Source: Chrysomallon squamiferum (taxonomy: Eukaryota > Mollusca > Gastropoda > Neomphalida > Peltospiridae). Taken from it: a DNA stretch of 64,000 nt. The translations under genes were made by a program, and so were the position numbers. The notes beneath the pieces were generated by a model. That model was not told the origin of the DNA. It searched no databases and saw nothing but the letters and a program-made list of their open reading frames with translations. The DNA lies in assembly GCA_012295275.1 (NCBI GenBank), contig CM022679.1, positions 22,370,110 to 22,434,109 on the forward strand, read 5' to 3'. This document shows positions 1 to 11,402 of the stretch, piece after piece (the stretch's first letter is position 1; the number at the start of each line of letters is the position of its first letter).

Positions 1-56
1 TTCAGATGGTTAGTTTTTATTTTTAATCTAATCTACTCTCTCTCTGGTTAGTTTTT

Positions 57-201
<145 letters not shown>

Positions 202-466
202 TAACTGATTAAACACTGCTGATGCTAATATTATTTGTTCAGTATATAGTTAAGATCAATATATCCGGTATCCATTTACTGTATTCATATGAAACAAATT
301 AAATTAAATTAAATCAAAAGCATACAATACAATATAATACAATATTCTTTACTGTACACTTGAGTGCAATAACATTATTGGTATAATACCATGTTATAAT
401 ATGTTTATGACGTGTCGTAATATGTTGGTATGTGTTATAATCGCTTATATTTTATTTTTATTACAG

Positions 467-926
467 TCGATATACATGGCTTGCGTGTTATATGCACCAT
501 CACTGGCCCTCAACGCTGGTAATTAGTATATTTACCCGAACAGTTAGCTACATATCGTCTATCAAACAGAACCACAGAAATAAGAAACTAAAGAAAAAAG
601 ATTCAAGAAAAAAAAAAAAAAAAAAAAAAGAACGTACAAAAAATAATTCAGCAACATATATACGTGAACATTCGAAAGAAATGTGTATTTATTGGATATG
701 AGAATGATTTCGTTTCTCATGTTTCTGAAAAAAAAAAACTAACTAGAACTTAGTTCTATTTATTTATTTTTTATTTATTTATTTATTTCGTTGTAAAGGT
801 CTAAATTGTTATTTCAGTCACTGACTTTCCTCTTTTTGGTTCAATTTGGGCTGTCGGCGTCGTGTGTACCTTCTATACAGCATTGGTACGACTGTTTGTT
901 TATTTATTTATTTATTTATTTATTTA

Positions 927-1019
<93 letters not shown>

Positions 1020-3175
1020 GAATGTGTGTGTGTGTGTGTTTTAAATTCAATTAATCATATTAAACTTGTTATTTAGGCTATATATATATATATATATACC
1101 ATTCCAGCCAGTGTTTTAGAACTATTTTTAATCCAGGATCAGCGACTCGTGTTAAAGAATGAAAAAATTAAGGTACAAGAAAGCCAGAATGCCAGCAATC
1201 CTTATGTCTTATTATTATTATTATTACTGTTATATTTATTTATTTATATTTTATTTATTTATTTATTTATTTATTTATTATAATTATTTTTAAAAACGTT
1301 CTCTCCTGCTGGTTTTAGGGTGGAATGAAAGCAGTGTTGTGGACCGACACTTTCCAGGTGTTGATCATGTTTGCCGGTCTATTAGCGATCATCATACAAG
1401 GCAGCATGGAAGTTCACGGCTTTGGAAGGGCTTGGGAGGTCTCTTCTGCCAATGGACGCATTCATTTCTCAGAGTAAGGGTTTGAAGTAAGCAAAGTGAC
1501 AAACACATCACAGAGGTTCACTAACACAACAGACAGAAAACAAAGCAAGCAGATTTCCTGAAATGATAAACGACAACGGTTACTGCTAAAACTATTACTG
1601 CGACCACCGCCATTACTAAAACTATTACTACGACCACCACTATTGCTAAAACTATTACTACGACCACCTCTATTACTAAAACTATTACTACTACCACCTC
1701 TATTACTAAAACTATTACTACGACCATATTAATGTTAATATGTCTGTTACTACTACCACTACTACTGCCACTACAACTTGAACTAGTACTAGTTTTGATT
1801 CAGATACTGTTACTACAGCTATTTCTAATAACAGTACAACTACTACTACGATTTCTCCTATTACTGCTGTTGCTTGTACTACCTCTACAGCAACATCAAC
1901 TACTTCTGTAACAACAGCATCTACCACTACTGCTACAACAACTACTCCTATTACTGTTACTGCTGCTTCTACTGCTATATGACCACTCATTTTTCTACTA
2001 CTACTACTACTACTACTGTTACTGTCACCGCTACTACTACGACCACTACTGCTGCTATTACTACTATTACCTTTTGAGAAAGCTTTTTAAATTTTTCATC
2101 ATTTCAGTTAAGTTTATCAAGTTTTAAACCTTTAGCATTCATTTGTTGGGCAATTAAATAAATGAATTTGTTTTTTTTCAGCTACATACAAGAATTAAAT
2201 TTGTTTTTCTTTAAATTATAACATGTGCTATTTTAACATATGTACGTATTTTTATATATGTGTATAAACACAGATTTTAAAAATATTATTCTGTCTTTAT
2301 TCAGTTTCAGTGCTAATCCGTCCGTACGTCACAGCGTCTGGTCACTGGTGGTAGGTGGCGCTTTTCTCTGGACATTTGTTTACGGTACTAACCAAGCCCA
2401 GGTCCAGAGAGCGGTCACGTGTCCTACGTTGAAGAAAGCTCAGTTGTAAGAACAATTTTCTTTAGAGTGCATATGCATGTCTGTGTGTGCGTGCGTGTGT
2501 AAATCAGAAAGAAAAGAAAAGAAAAGAAAGAAAGAAAGAAAGAAAAAAGAGAAAGATAAACCGATAATCCTTTCTCTCTCTCTCTCCAAACTGGAGCTGC
2601 AGAAGAAGCTTTTTATTAAATTACCATCATCGTCATCATCATCATCATCATTATCATCATCATCATTGTTGTTGCTGTAGTTGTAATTGTTGTTTTTGTT
2701 GCTATTTACGATAATGATGATATTGTTGCTGTTACTGCTGGCCTCGTCATTATTGTTGTTATTGCTTTTGATGACGATGATGATAATATTGGTACTGATG
2801 ACATCGTTGTCGTTGTTGTTCTTGACAGTATCATAAACTCTTTCTAAAAAGAAAAAAAACAACAAAAAAAACCTGTTTAATGAACTTTTCCCCGTATGTA
2901 GATAAAGAGTATCTTACTAGTCTGTGAAACTGTCCATTGTTTTAGACAAAACAGCACACGTTTTATTTTTAAATTCTTTATGAAACAAATTAAAACATAT
3001 ATTATTGTCTCTTTCATTCAGAGCTATGTGGGTGAACATGCCAGGCCTTGCCTTGATGCTTTTGTTATCAGCAATGACAGGAATTCTAGCCTACGTTTTT
3101 TACGAACACTGTGATCCGAAATCATTTGGAACCATAACTGCCGGTGATCAGGTAAAGTTTTATCACACACACACA

Positions 3176-3228
<53 letters not shown>

Positions 3229-3667
3229 CACACACACACACACACTCACACTCACCACACACACACACTCACACACTCACACCACACAGACACACTCACA
3301 CTCACCACACACACACACTCACACACTCACACACTCACACCACACAGACACACATATCAATCGAAGCAATAATATCGTTATCTCTGAAAATGATTCACTA
3401 TTAAGATGTCAGTAAAATGGTCTCACTCGTATCTGAATTAAGTAGATATTCCATTAGTCATAATTTCATTAACATTCCATTTCAACTGTGGATAAATCTA
3501 GAACTGTTTTTAAAAGAGTGGTTAAAATAAAAATTAAAACAGAACATCTTTTATTTTTATTGTAGCTTTTGCCACTGTTTGTGATGGATGTTTTGGGACA
3601 TGTTAAAGGTATTCCAGGCTTGTTTGTGGCTTGTCTTTTTAGTGGAGCTCTCAGGTGAGTACAGTAA

Positions 3668-3702
<35 letters not shown>

Positions 3703-3969
3703 AATTAATATGAAAAATAAATAATAAAAGTAAAATATTTTATCTGTTTATTTATTCATGTATCTTTCTGATTTTATTTCAAAATAAAAAAATTAAAAAT
3801 TAAATAAAACAAAAACGTATTTCACAGATCCGATTGTTAAAATTATTTTTTTAACAGTGTAAAAAAAAACACATTGCTAACGAAACGGAGAGAAAACAGA
3901 ACTATTTCATTTCCATAAACGATAAATAACAACAGCAATTACTAAATCTGCTAACACTCTAAAATTATA

Positions 3970-4042
<73 letters not shown>

Positions 4043-4791
4043 TTACTACTACTACTACTGCTACTATTAATATTACTGTTAATACTATTACTATTACTGT
4101 TTTTACTATTACTATTATTACTACTACTAGAACAAGGACTTCTAATATTTTCGTAATGATTATGTTGATTATAAAAAAGACGTCAACGACTATACTACTA
4201 CTGACAAAAATAAAACACACAAAAGCTTTAAAAATAATTGTATTTTGTACTACTACTGTTATTACAACTCTACTTATACTATTACTAACATTTTATTTTA
4301 TTTGTTGCGATGGATTTAAACTGTTACTGACCGTTCGGTTCTACATCAAATTGTTTCTGACAATAACGCCTCAGATTATTTACTGTGTTTTTCTCCTAGC
4401 TGCTAGCTGATCTATTTTGATCTTAATTTACAAAAAGTGTTAATCTTGTTTTGTTTTGTTGTGTAAGTATATGTATCATTATCATTTTTAATACTTCTAA
4501 AACACGACAAATGTAAGAAAAGAACGTTAAAATCTTACAAAAAGAACGTCGGGACGAATGCTGAATTTATTACGACAATATATTTTACTAGACAATTCAA
4601 ACAGTATTATTACGTAATAACACTTCATCTCTTTGTACTGCATTAGTAATGGTTTCTGTTTCATGATACATAAATGTATGGCATGACACTGATGTATGGG
4701 ACGTTGTTCAAATATAGTTGATCAAAACGAATAAAGCTATCACAAAAGTTTACTAATATAATACTGCTAAATAAAGGCATAACTTATTATT

Positions 4792-4823
<32 letters not shown>

Positions 4824-5248
4824 TTCATTTATTCATTTATTTATTTATTTATACTTTTTATGTTATTTACATATCTCATAATTAAAGTTAGATATGTAAA
4901 TAATATATTTATTATTTAAAAAGTAACTGAAACTGAAGTTATTCAAATGAAAGCCGTGACGTAGACAAGAGAGGAAACCCGTCGCTGCTACTCTATGAAA
5001 TATTATTATCAGTTAGCAGTAAAGGGTGGTTTATAGGTACCTTCTCATGGAGTGGAAAACACACATAACTTCACTGACAAAACAACGGTAAAGAATCACT
5101 GTTCCAGTGGGTCACAATACATTTATTTTATTTTATTTTATTTTATTTTATTTATTTTTTAACTTCTTTTTTTCCTTTTTATTTTATTTTATTTTATTTA
5201 CTTTTATTTTATTTTTATTTTATTTTTTTATTATTATTATTTTTTTTA

Positions 5249-5280
<32 letters not shown>

Positions 5281-5472
5281 CCTCTTATTGTTTTATATTT
5301 ATTTATTTATTATTTTATTTATTATTTTATTTCAGCACCATTTCCTCAGGACTTAATTCTATATCAGCCGTTGTCCTCCAGGATATAATAAGAAAAATAT
5401 TTCTTCCAAACATGACAGAGAAGACAGCGACAATAATTTCGAAAGTTTTAGGTGTGTATTTAAATGATACAT

Positions 5473-5520
<48 letters not shown>

Positions 5521-5867
5521 TTCATTTAGTTATTTTTATTTTATGGATTCCTCTTTTATGGTAATTTGTCATAAAGTTTAGATAATTACGCACAAGAAAC
5601 ATACTTTTTAAAATCTCTCTCTCTCTCTCCACATTTTTGGCAGCATTGCAAATAACGAAAATTTTATGTAGCCTACAATCAAACCTTATTTTCGGGTCAC
5701 CTGCACATATCAGTCACCTCTCTATGACAGACACTTTGAGGTTTCTCCCACAGTGCATTTTATCTGTGCAAGACTGGTTCTTTTTAATTTTTTAATGTTC
5801 GTTATTCTTCATTTTATTCCCCCTCCCCACGTCTGAAAATTATTATTATTATTATACATTATTATTA

Positions 5868-5900
<33 letters not shown>

Positions 5901-6603
5901 GTTATTATTATTATTTCTTACCGTATCGAATGTTAAAAAAGATTCAAATTTATCACTTCTTAAATACTATGCTATTAGTTGAATGTTTATTTATCATGTC
6001 GAAATGATTTGTTCTGTTACAGGAATAGTTTTTGGTTTGGTGTGTATAGGACTCACATACATAGCCGCTCTTCTTGGGGGAATCCTGCAGGTGAGAATGT
6101 TGCCATGGTAATTGATTTAATATTATGAAAAATATAAAAGTCGTAAGTCATATAAGGTTGATATCTTAATTGGCGTCAGCGAGATTTTTTTTACACTTTA
6201 GTTCACCCAGTTGTTTTTCCCTTTTTCAGGCAGCTCTGGCTCTTTTTGGAATGATAGGCGGACCACTCCTCGGTATTTTTACACTGGGAATGCTGTTTCC
6301 ATGGGCCAACCAATCAGTAACGCTGTTTTATTTTCTAACTGTTCTTGCCTTACTTTTTTTTTTTTTTTACACTAAAAAAAATCTCTGTAATGTAATTTGA
6401 TGCTGAATACTTTTAGATTTTTTTTGGCGTTTTGGAATGTTTGGAATGTTTGCCTGCAAGTGATAAGAAATTAAAGTTGCAATTATTACACATATATACA
6501 TACATACATACATACATACACACATACACACATACATAAATACATGCAAACACATGCAAACACATGCACACGCATACACACACACGCATGCATACATAAA
6601 TAC

Positions 6604-6640
<37 letters not shown>

Positions 6641-7121
6641 GGCTGACTGACTGACTGAATCTTTAAGCTTTACACTGAAACAATAAAATTTACGCTGTAA
6701 TTTCATATTTATAATAAAACTTGAATGTTTTATTTTAACTTTATGAAGAACTGTTGCTCGTTACACGTTTTCTGTCAGGGCGCAGTGGCTGGTTTGATCA
6801 GCAGTCTGGTCATCATGTTCTGGATCGGAATCGGCTTCCACGTGCACAAACCACCTGTTGCAATACTGCTTCCTGTAGGCATACGTGACTGCAACTGGAC
6901 ATCATTAACAACACCCGTGACAACAACGATGATGACAACAACAGTGACCGTGACTACTACCACTGATGAGTGTGTACAGTTGAACAAACTACTGCTGAAA
7001 GGACACTGATTTAGAATTATTAAACACATTTTAGTGTTGTCTGTTATTAGCTTGTGGATTATGGTTTCTCTCTGATACTGAAGTCTGCAGAATGAACACT
7101 TTTTATAAAGTTTTGTTCAGG

Positions 7122-7152
<31 letters not shown>

Positions 7153-8989
7153 AGACAGATTCTATACCTCCGTTTATATTTTGGAGAAGAAAACATTTCG
7201 GATTCGTATTTTGAAAATTATCTTACTTTAATAACAACGAACGATTGATAAATAAAATACAATTTTTAAATTGCAGCAGCCCTCTGATGAAGTTGTACTC
7301 GTTATCATACATGTGGTACACTGCTACGGCTGTGTTAGTTGTTATCGTAGTTGGTATGCTGGTTAGCTTTATAACAGGTAAGAAGTCAGTTTAATTAAAT
7401 TATTGATTTGTTTATTTACGTTAATGATTTATTTGTGTTAACTGCCCACTTAAATTTTTTTTTTTCCATGAGAAGGTACCTATAAATCATCCTTTACTGC
7501 TAACTGATAATAGTATTTCATATTTCATATGAACTGTTTATACAAAGATTGATCAGAAAATTAAGGAAGGTAGGGCTAAAATAAAAAAAAATAAAAATAA
7601 TATATAATTACACAATAGAGTCTGTTGATACTGTTATAAAGCATCGTTATAAAACAAATCAATGATTGATATTCAGAAAATAATAATAATAACTATCTTT
7701 ATTTATTAAATACTGTTAATCAGTATTACGTCAGAAAAGTAATTAATTAAAATTACAAGAAGCTTATTAACTACCGTTGTGATTATACTTATACAAATTT
7801 AGTTTATTCCATCAAATTTTTCAAGCCAGTTGTTTTTATTTAATATAAACGTTATTTAAACAATATTTTACATCGTTATTGTTAATTCATTCTTTCATTC
7901 CTTTCAATAATTCACTCATTCTTTCATTCCTTTCAATAATTCACTAATTCTTTCATTCCTTTCAATAATTCATTTTCTTTCATTCATTTGTTCAGGAAGA
8001 AACAAACCTTCTGAATCGGACCCAAGACTGTTTTGTCCTTTGTTTGACATCCTTTTTCCGTACCTGCCAGAAAAGATTCTAAAACCTCTTCGTTTTGGAG
8101 TCGACTACAGCAAACTGAACAAGTCAGATGCGAATCCAAACTTCTGTCTTGACGCGGAAATGGAGGTAGAGTAATTTTTTTATTTTTTTTTATTTCACCG
8201 ACTCAAAACTGAAGGAAACTGAAGGAGTTTTGATGATTTTACTGATTTAAAACTGAAGGCAGTGTAGATTTTACTTTTAATTTTCATAATTTCACTGACT
8301 CAAAACTGAAGGCACTAGAGTTTTTAAAGCTGATAATTTCAAAATACCTTAAATGTTCTTGTATTTTCTGGATGGAATTCGATGCTTTGAAAAGCCTCTA
8401 CATTTAGTGCATAATCCTAAAAAAAAAACACACACAAAAATAAATAAATAAATAAATAAAAAAAAAATAAAAATAAAAATTCCAAGAAATAAAAGAAGAA
8501 AAACAAAACAAAAATAACAACAACCACAATAAACAAAACTATTCTGTTTGCATGATTTTATTTAACATTTTGAGGAAGAACAGTTGGCTGTATCTGAAAT
8601 CAAAATTTAAGTATGGTGAGATCATAACTTAAGGAAATGCTTCAGAGGCCATATTTAACAATTGTGGATAATAATTTAGCTGAAAATCACACAAAGCAGC
8701 TTATAACAAAAACCTAACATTTAGCTGAAAATCTGCCTTTTGAAAACAAAACATTAGTTTTCCGTTTTTGTTTTATAGATGTATAAATATCAGTAGCAGT
8801 GGAACTATTATTTTGGTTTGAGTGCAAACTGTCTCTTTATTTTTCATGAAGGAATATTTTATTTAACATTTCGTATTCCAGTGTGACGCAGAAAGTAACT
8901 CAAAAGAGGAAAAGATTAAAATGTTGACTGGCGACAAAACGAGCAAAGCTGCCGAAGAAGAGAAGAAAATGGAGAGCAAAACAAAATGA
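467..8989 (+). CDS. SLC5A8/A12-like sodium-coupled monocarboxylate transporter, 5'-partial
   Basis: Member of the SLC5 Na+/solute symporter family (LeuT fold), a plasma-membrane carrier. Thirteen exons have consistent phases: 467-518, 818-885, 1319-1473, 2305-2445, 3022-3151, 3566-3654, 5336-5451, 6023-6090, 6230-6316, 6779-6969, 7277-7377, 7996-8165, 8882-8989. Together they give about 491 residues; SMCT proteins have about 610, so roughly the first 120 residues lie upstream of the window. Diagnostic stretches are [35 protein letters not shown] and STISSGLNS (Na+-site helix), then [11 protein letters not shown] in a late helix. The closest remembered relatives are SLC5A8/A12, with SLC5A6 as an alternative; substrate cannot be told from sequence. 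The C-terminal tail is charged (KEEK, EEEKKME) and ends SKTK, so I see no PDZ-type end like that of vertebrate SMCT1. The tenth exon carries a Thr-rich extracellular insert. Confidence 0.88.
897..1041. repeat. Compound (TTTA)n(TTA)n(GTT)n(GT)n microsatellite
   Basis: Four successive simple repeats run without spacer, starting about 12 bp after the donor of the second visible SLC5 exon. Confidence 0.95.
1586..2074. repeat. 30-bp minisatellite and ACT-rich array
   Basis: Five copies of a 30-bp unit start at 1586, 1616, 1646, 1676 and 1706 (core CTAAAACTATTACTACGACC). They are followed to 2074 by a looser (ACT/ACC)n array. Both are in an SLC5 intron. Confidence 0.9.
2624..2672. repeat. (TCA)n microsatellite
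   Basis: A trinucleotide run of TCA/ATC units in an SLC5 intron, followed by looser GTT-rich sequence. Confidence 0.9.
3163..3357. repeat. (CA)n array with higher-order unit
   Basis: A CA run starts just after an SLC5 exon donor. From about 3240 it becomes a duplicated block of about 60 bp made of CACTCACA and CACCACACAGACACA variants. Confidence 0.9.
3969..4137. repeat. (ACT)n(GCT)n trinucleotide array
   Basis: CTA and CTG units form a long intronic triplet array with seven consecutive GCT units near 3983-4004. Confidence 0.92.
4784..4855. repeat. (TTAT)n tetranucleotide array
   Basis: TTAT/TTTA units in the SLC5 intron. Similar arrays recur at 3666-3700, 5478-5525 and 7126-7152. Confidence 0.9.
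4996..5051 (+). repeat. Dispersed repeat copy A
   Basis: A segment of about 55 bp (cores TTATCAGTTAGCAGTAAAGG and TATAGGTACCTTCTCATGG) recurs in inverted orientation at 7466-7520. This copy extends left through GAGAGGAAACCCG, which resembles a repeat family I remember from gastropod genomes (resemblance from memory only). Confidence 0.65.
5118..5335. repeat. T-rich low-complexity tract
   Basis: TTTTA pentamers, TTA units and a homopolymer of about 30 T run directly into the acceptor of the exon at 5336, acting as a very long polypyrimidine tract. Confidence 0.85.
5838..5917. repeat. (TTA)n microsatellite
   Basis: TTA trinucleotide run in an SLC5 intron. Confidence 0.93.
6488..6639. repeat. 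(ATAC)n / (GA)n compound microsatellite
   Basis: ATAC and CACATG-type units grade into a clean GA dinucleotide run at 6607-6637. Confidence 0.9.
7466..7520 (-). repeat. Dispersed repeat copy B (inverted)
   Basis: Reverse-complement copy of the segment at 4996-5051 with a few substitutions and a small insertion, in a later intron of the same SLC5 gene. Confidence 0.65.
7884..7976. repeat. 29-bp minisatellite, three copies
   Basis: The unit core CTTTCATTCCTTTCAATAAT recurs at 7892, 7921 and 7950, ending about 20 bp before the acceptor of the exon at 7996. Confidence 0.9.
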
Positions 8990-9072
8990 AGCGAGAGCCA
9001 AGGAACACATCTGTAAATATCAAGCACAGTGTTAGCTGTTGTTTGTTACATTAAGAAACTACGCACATCAAC

Positions 9073-9103
<31 letters not shown>

Positions 9104-9299
9104 TATATATAATGTCTGATAACATTGTATATCTGAAACAATCTGCTTAACATTTAAAGCTATTTTTCTAATGGATGTTTGGTGAAATAACCAAACTGTT
9201 CTGGAGAGGTCAAAGTTCATGCAATCAAATTACGTTTAATTTGAATAAGCTTTAATGTACTGATAATATTTTCTTGCTTGAAAAATTAATGATGTTTGA

Positions 9300-9314
9300 A
9301 ATAAATGAAATAAA
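9300..9314 (+). terminator. Poly(A) signals of the SLC5 gene
   Basis: Two overlapping-spaced AATAAA hexamers (9300-9305 and 9309-9314) lie about 310 bp after the SLC5 stop codon and are followed by a T-rich, GT-containing stretch. This is the first convincing polyadenylation context downstream of the gene. The cleavage site itself is inferred. Confidence 0.5.
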
Positions 9315-10633
9315 TGAAAAAATCTTGTTGTTTTTTTTCTTCTTCTTTTTTTTTTTAGTGATGAACGTTTATAGTTTAGTTTTATCGACGTCGTTTTAGA
9401 AATGAAAAAAAAAAATTAAAATATTAAACTTGCATAATTAGAATAAATAAATATTAATTGGTTAGAAGTTGGCATATAATAAGTATCTAAAAAAAAAAGA
9501 ATTGAAAAAATAAAATAATAAAATAAAATAATTACATTTTTTTTTAAAAAGAAAAGATTAAAATATTTATGAGACAATTTGGCAACTAAAAAATATATTC
9601 AGTAGACCATTTGTTCTGCTTTTGTTGTTGTTTTTTTTGGCTAAAACATGTCTGTGTGTATACTGACAAAACAATTTATGATTAACAAAGATAAGATTTC
9701 AAAGCTACAAATCTTTAAGTCTATAAAATAAATTCAGGACATGTTAATGTAACAAAGAAGGTATACTTTCAGCAACCATTCAAAATGTTTGACAAAATGA
9801 TATTGGCCAGATGCAACATTAAGGACCTTGAGATTCTGATACAAAACCTCAAGTTACTGCTTTTTCTTTTTGTTATTGTTATTGTTGTTGTTACCATAGT
9901 TATTGTTTCATTCAATTTCTTTTCTATCAAGTGAAAGTAAAAATCTAAATTGAGAGATAAAACAAAAAGATGTCAAAATGTTTTAAATAATTTATTCAGT
10001 ATAGATATTTATGCATATATTGTCACATTTCTAATGTAAGTTACAGGATAACATTACATTTTCAAACATATAGTTTAAAACATTCAAAAATGAATACTGC
10101 TTCATAAAAAGTAAAAAAGTTAAAAACACCTGCACCAGTAATAAGATTACATGACTCTCTCAGCTGTGGGACAAAAATATTCTGAAACTAATTTAATTTA
10201 AAAAGCAATTTAGTTAATAATGACTTTCTTGAAAAAATAAAAAAAATCATAAAATAAATCATAATAAAAAATAAATCAATCAATCAAAATATAAAAAAAT
10301 AAATAAAAAATACATTGTGGTATTAATAATCAAAAATAGAAACAAAATAACTTAATAATGAAAATAAATCAAAATAAAACTCTACTCATAATTTAACATC
10401 TAATAATAGTCTTTTAAGCTGTCTCAAATGTATATAGATAAGAGTTGTCTCAAACACAGAATTAAACCAAAACACATGAGGCAATGACTCCAACTGACTT
10501 CTGTGACCTTAGCTCTCAAGTTTTCATGAAGAATGTTGGACTGAAAGTGGGGTTACTTACAGTGTAGTCATGGTGACATGAACATAATCTAAATATTTGC
10601 TGTATGCATTCTGGTACATGCTGTTGGTGGAAA

Positions 10634-10846
10634 TTTTTCTGTTAACAACAAAGTGAGACAGTAATGATACAAGCTTCTGGTAAGGATTTATATTAGCTGG
10701 AAATTCGATTCTTGATGTTGTTTGTGTATATATGTATGTGTGTGTGTGTGTGTGTGTGTTTGTATGTGTGAGTGTGTGTGTGTGTACATATGTATGTATA
10801 CATATATATGTGTATACACACACACACACACACACATTTATCCATA

Positions 10847-10882
<36 letters not shown>

Positions 10883-10985
10883 CTTATATTCATACACAAA
10901 CATCAAGAATCAAATTTCCAGCTAACATGAATCCTTACCAGAAGATTGTATCATTACTGCCACACTTTATTGTTAACAGAAAAAG
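10634..10985. repeat. Long inverted repeat (hairpin) 1 beside LRPAP1
   Basis: Left arm about 10634-10725 and right arm about 10893-10985 are reverse-complement copies at roughly 90% identity by eye. Translated on opposite strands they give nearly the same peptide (NPYQKLVSLL and NPYQKIVSLL). The space between is TG repeats on the left and CA repeats on the right, so pairing can continue almost to the centre. Confidence 0.9.
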
Positions 10986-11402
10986 TCATACATACAAAGT
11001 GACATCATAAAACAAGCTAAAAATACTAGCCTCAAACATATGTTATGCATTTCTGTGTCTCTTATTTTACTGCTACACTTGATTATTAAAAAGGCTGGTT
11101 CTGAGTTAAAAATCAAATTATTGCTTGGAAGTGTATGAAATCTGATTATGTTGTGTGTTCACACACACACACACACACACAAAAAGTACACTTTAAGTTA
11201 CACACATAATATATATGTAGATAATATTGAAAAAAAGCCAATACAATTCTTTATTTAAAATAAATCACTTCTTGAAATTCACCTAAATTATGTGACCATC
11301 TCTTACACCTGATATAATTAATAATAATTTATAAATGTTACAGATTAAAGCCTATCATACCACATCAAAAATAAAACATTCACACTTAGATGTAAACATC
11401 AA

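Larger units (their letters stand above)
8990..11402. other. SLC5 3' UTR, spacer and LRPAP1 3' UTR
   Basis: No coding potential is seen. The first about 330 bp should be SLC5 3' UTR, with an A-tract and TA repeat at 9073-9110. The right side should hold the LRPAP1 3' UTR on the minus strand. Minus-strand AATAAA candidates lie near 11,250, 10,965 and 9,990, so the end of that UTR cannot be fixed. A long inverted repeat occupies about 10,634-10,985. Confidence 0.5.

Noticed and set aside
806-1076. Leu, Tyr/Cys and Ile/Val homopolymer frames
   Set aside because: All come from the compound TTA/GTT repeat; only the short SLC5 exon at 818-885 inside is real.
3163-3357. Periodic CA/CTCACA units as a CRISPR-like array
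   Set aside because: Eukaryotic context and no unique spacers; it is a microsatellite with higher-order duplication.
10557-11010. Two overlapping frames with Val-Cys and Thr-His repeats
   Set aside because: They are the two arms of an inverted repeat with TG/CA loops, not proteins; their similarity is the evidence for the hairpin.
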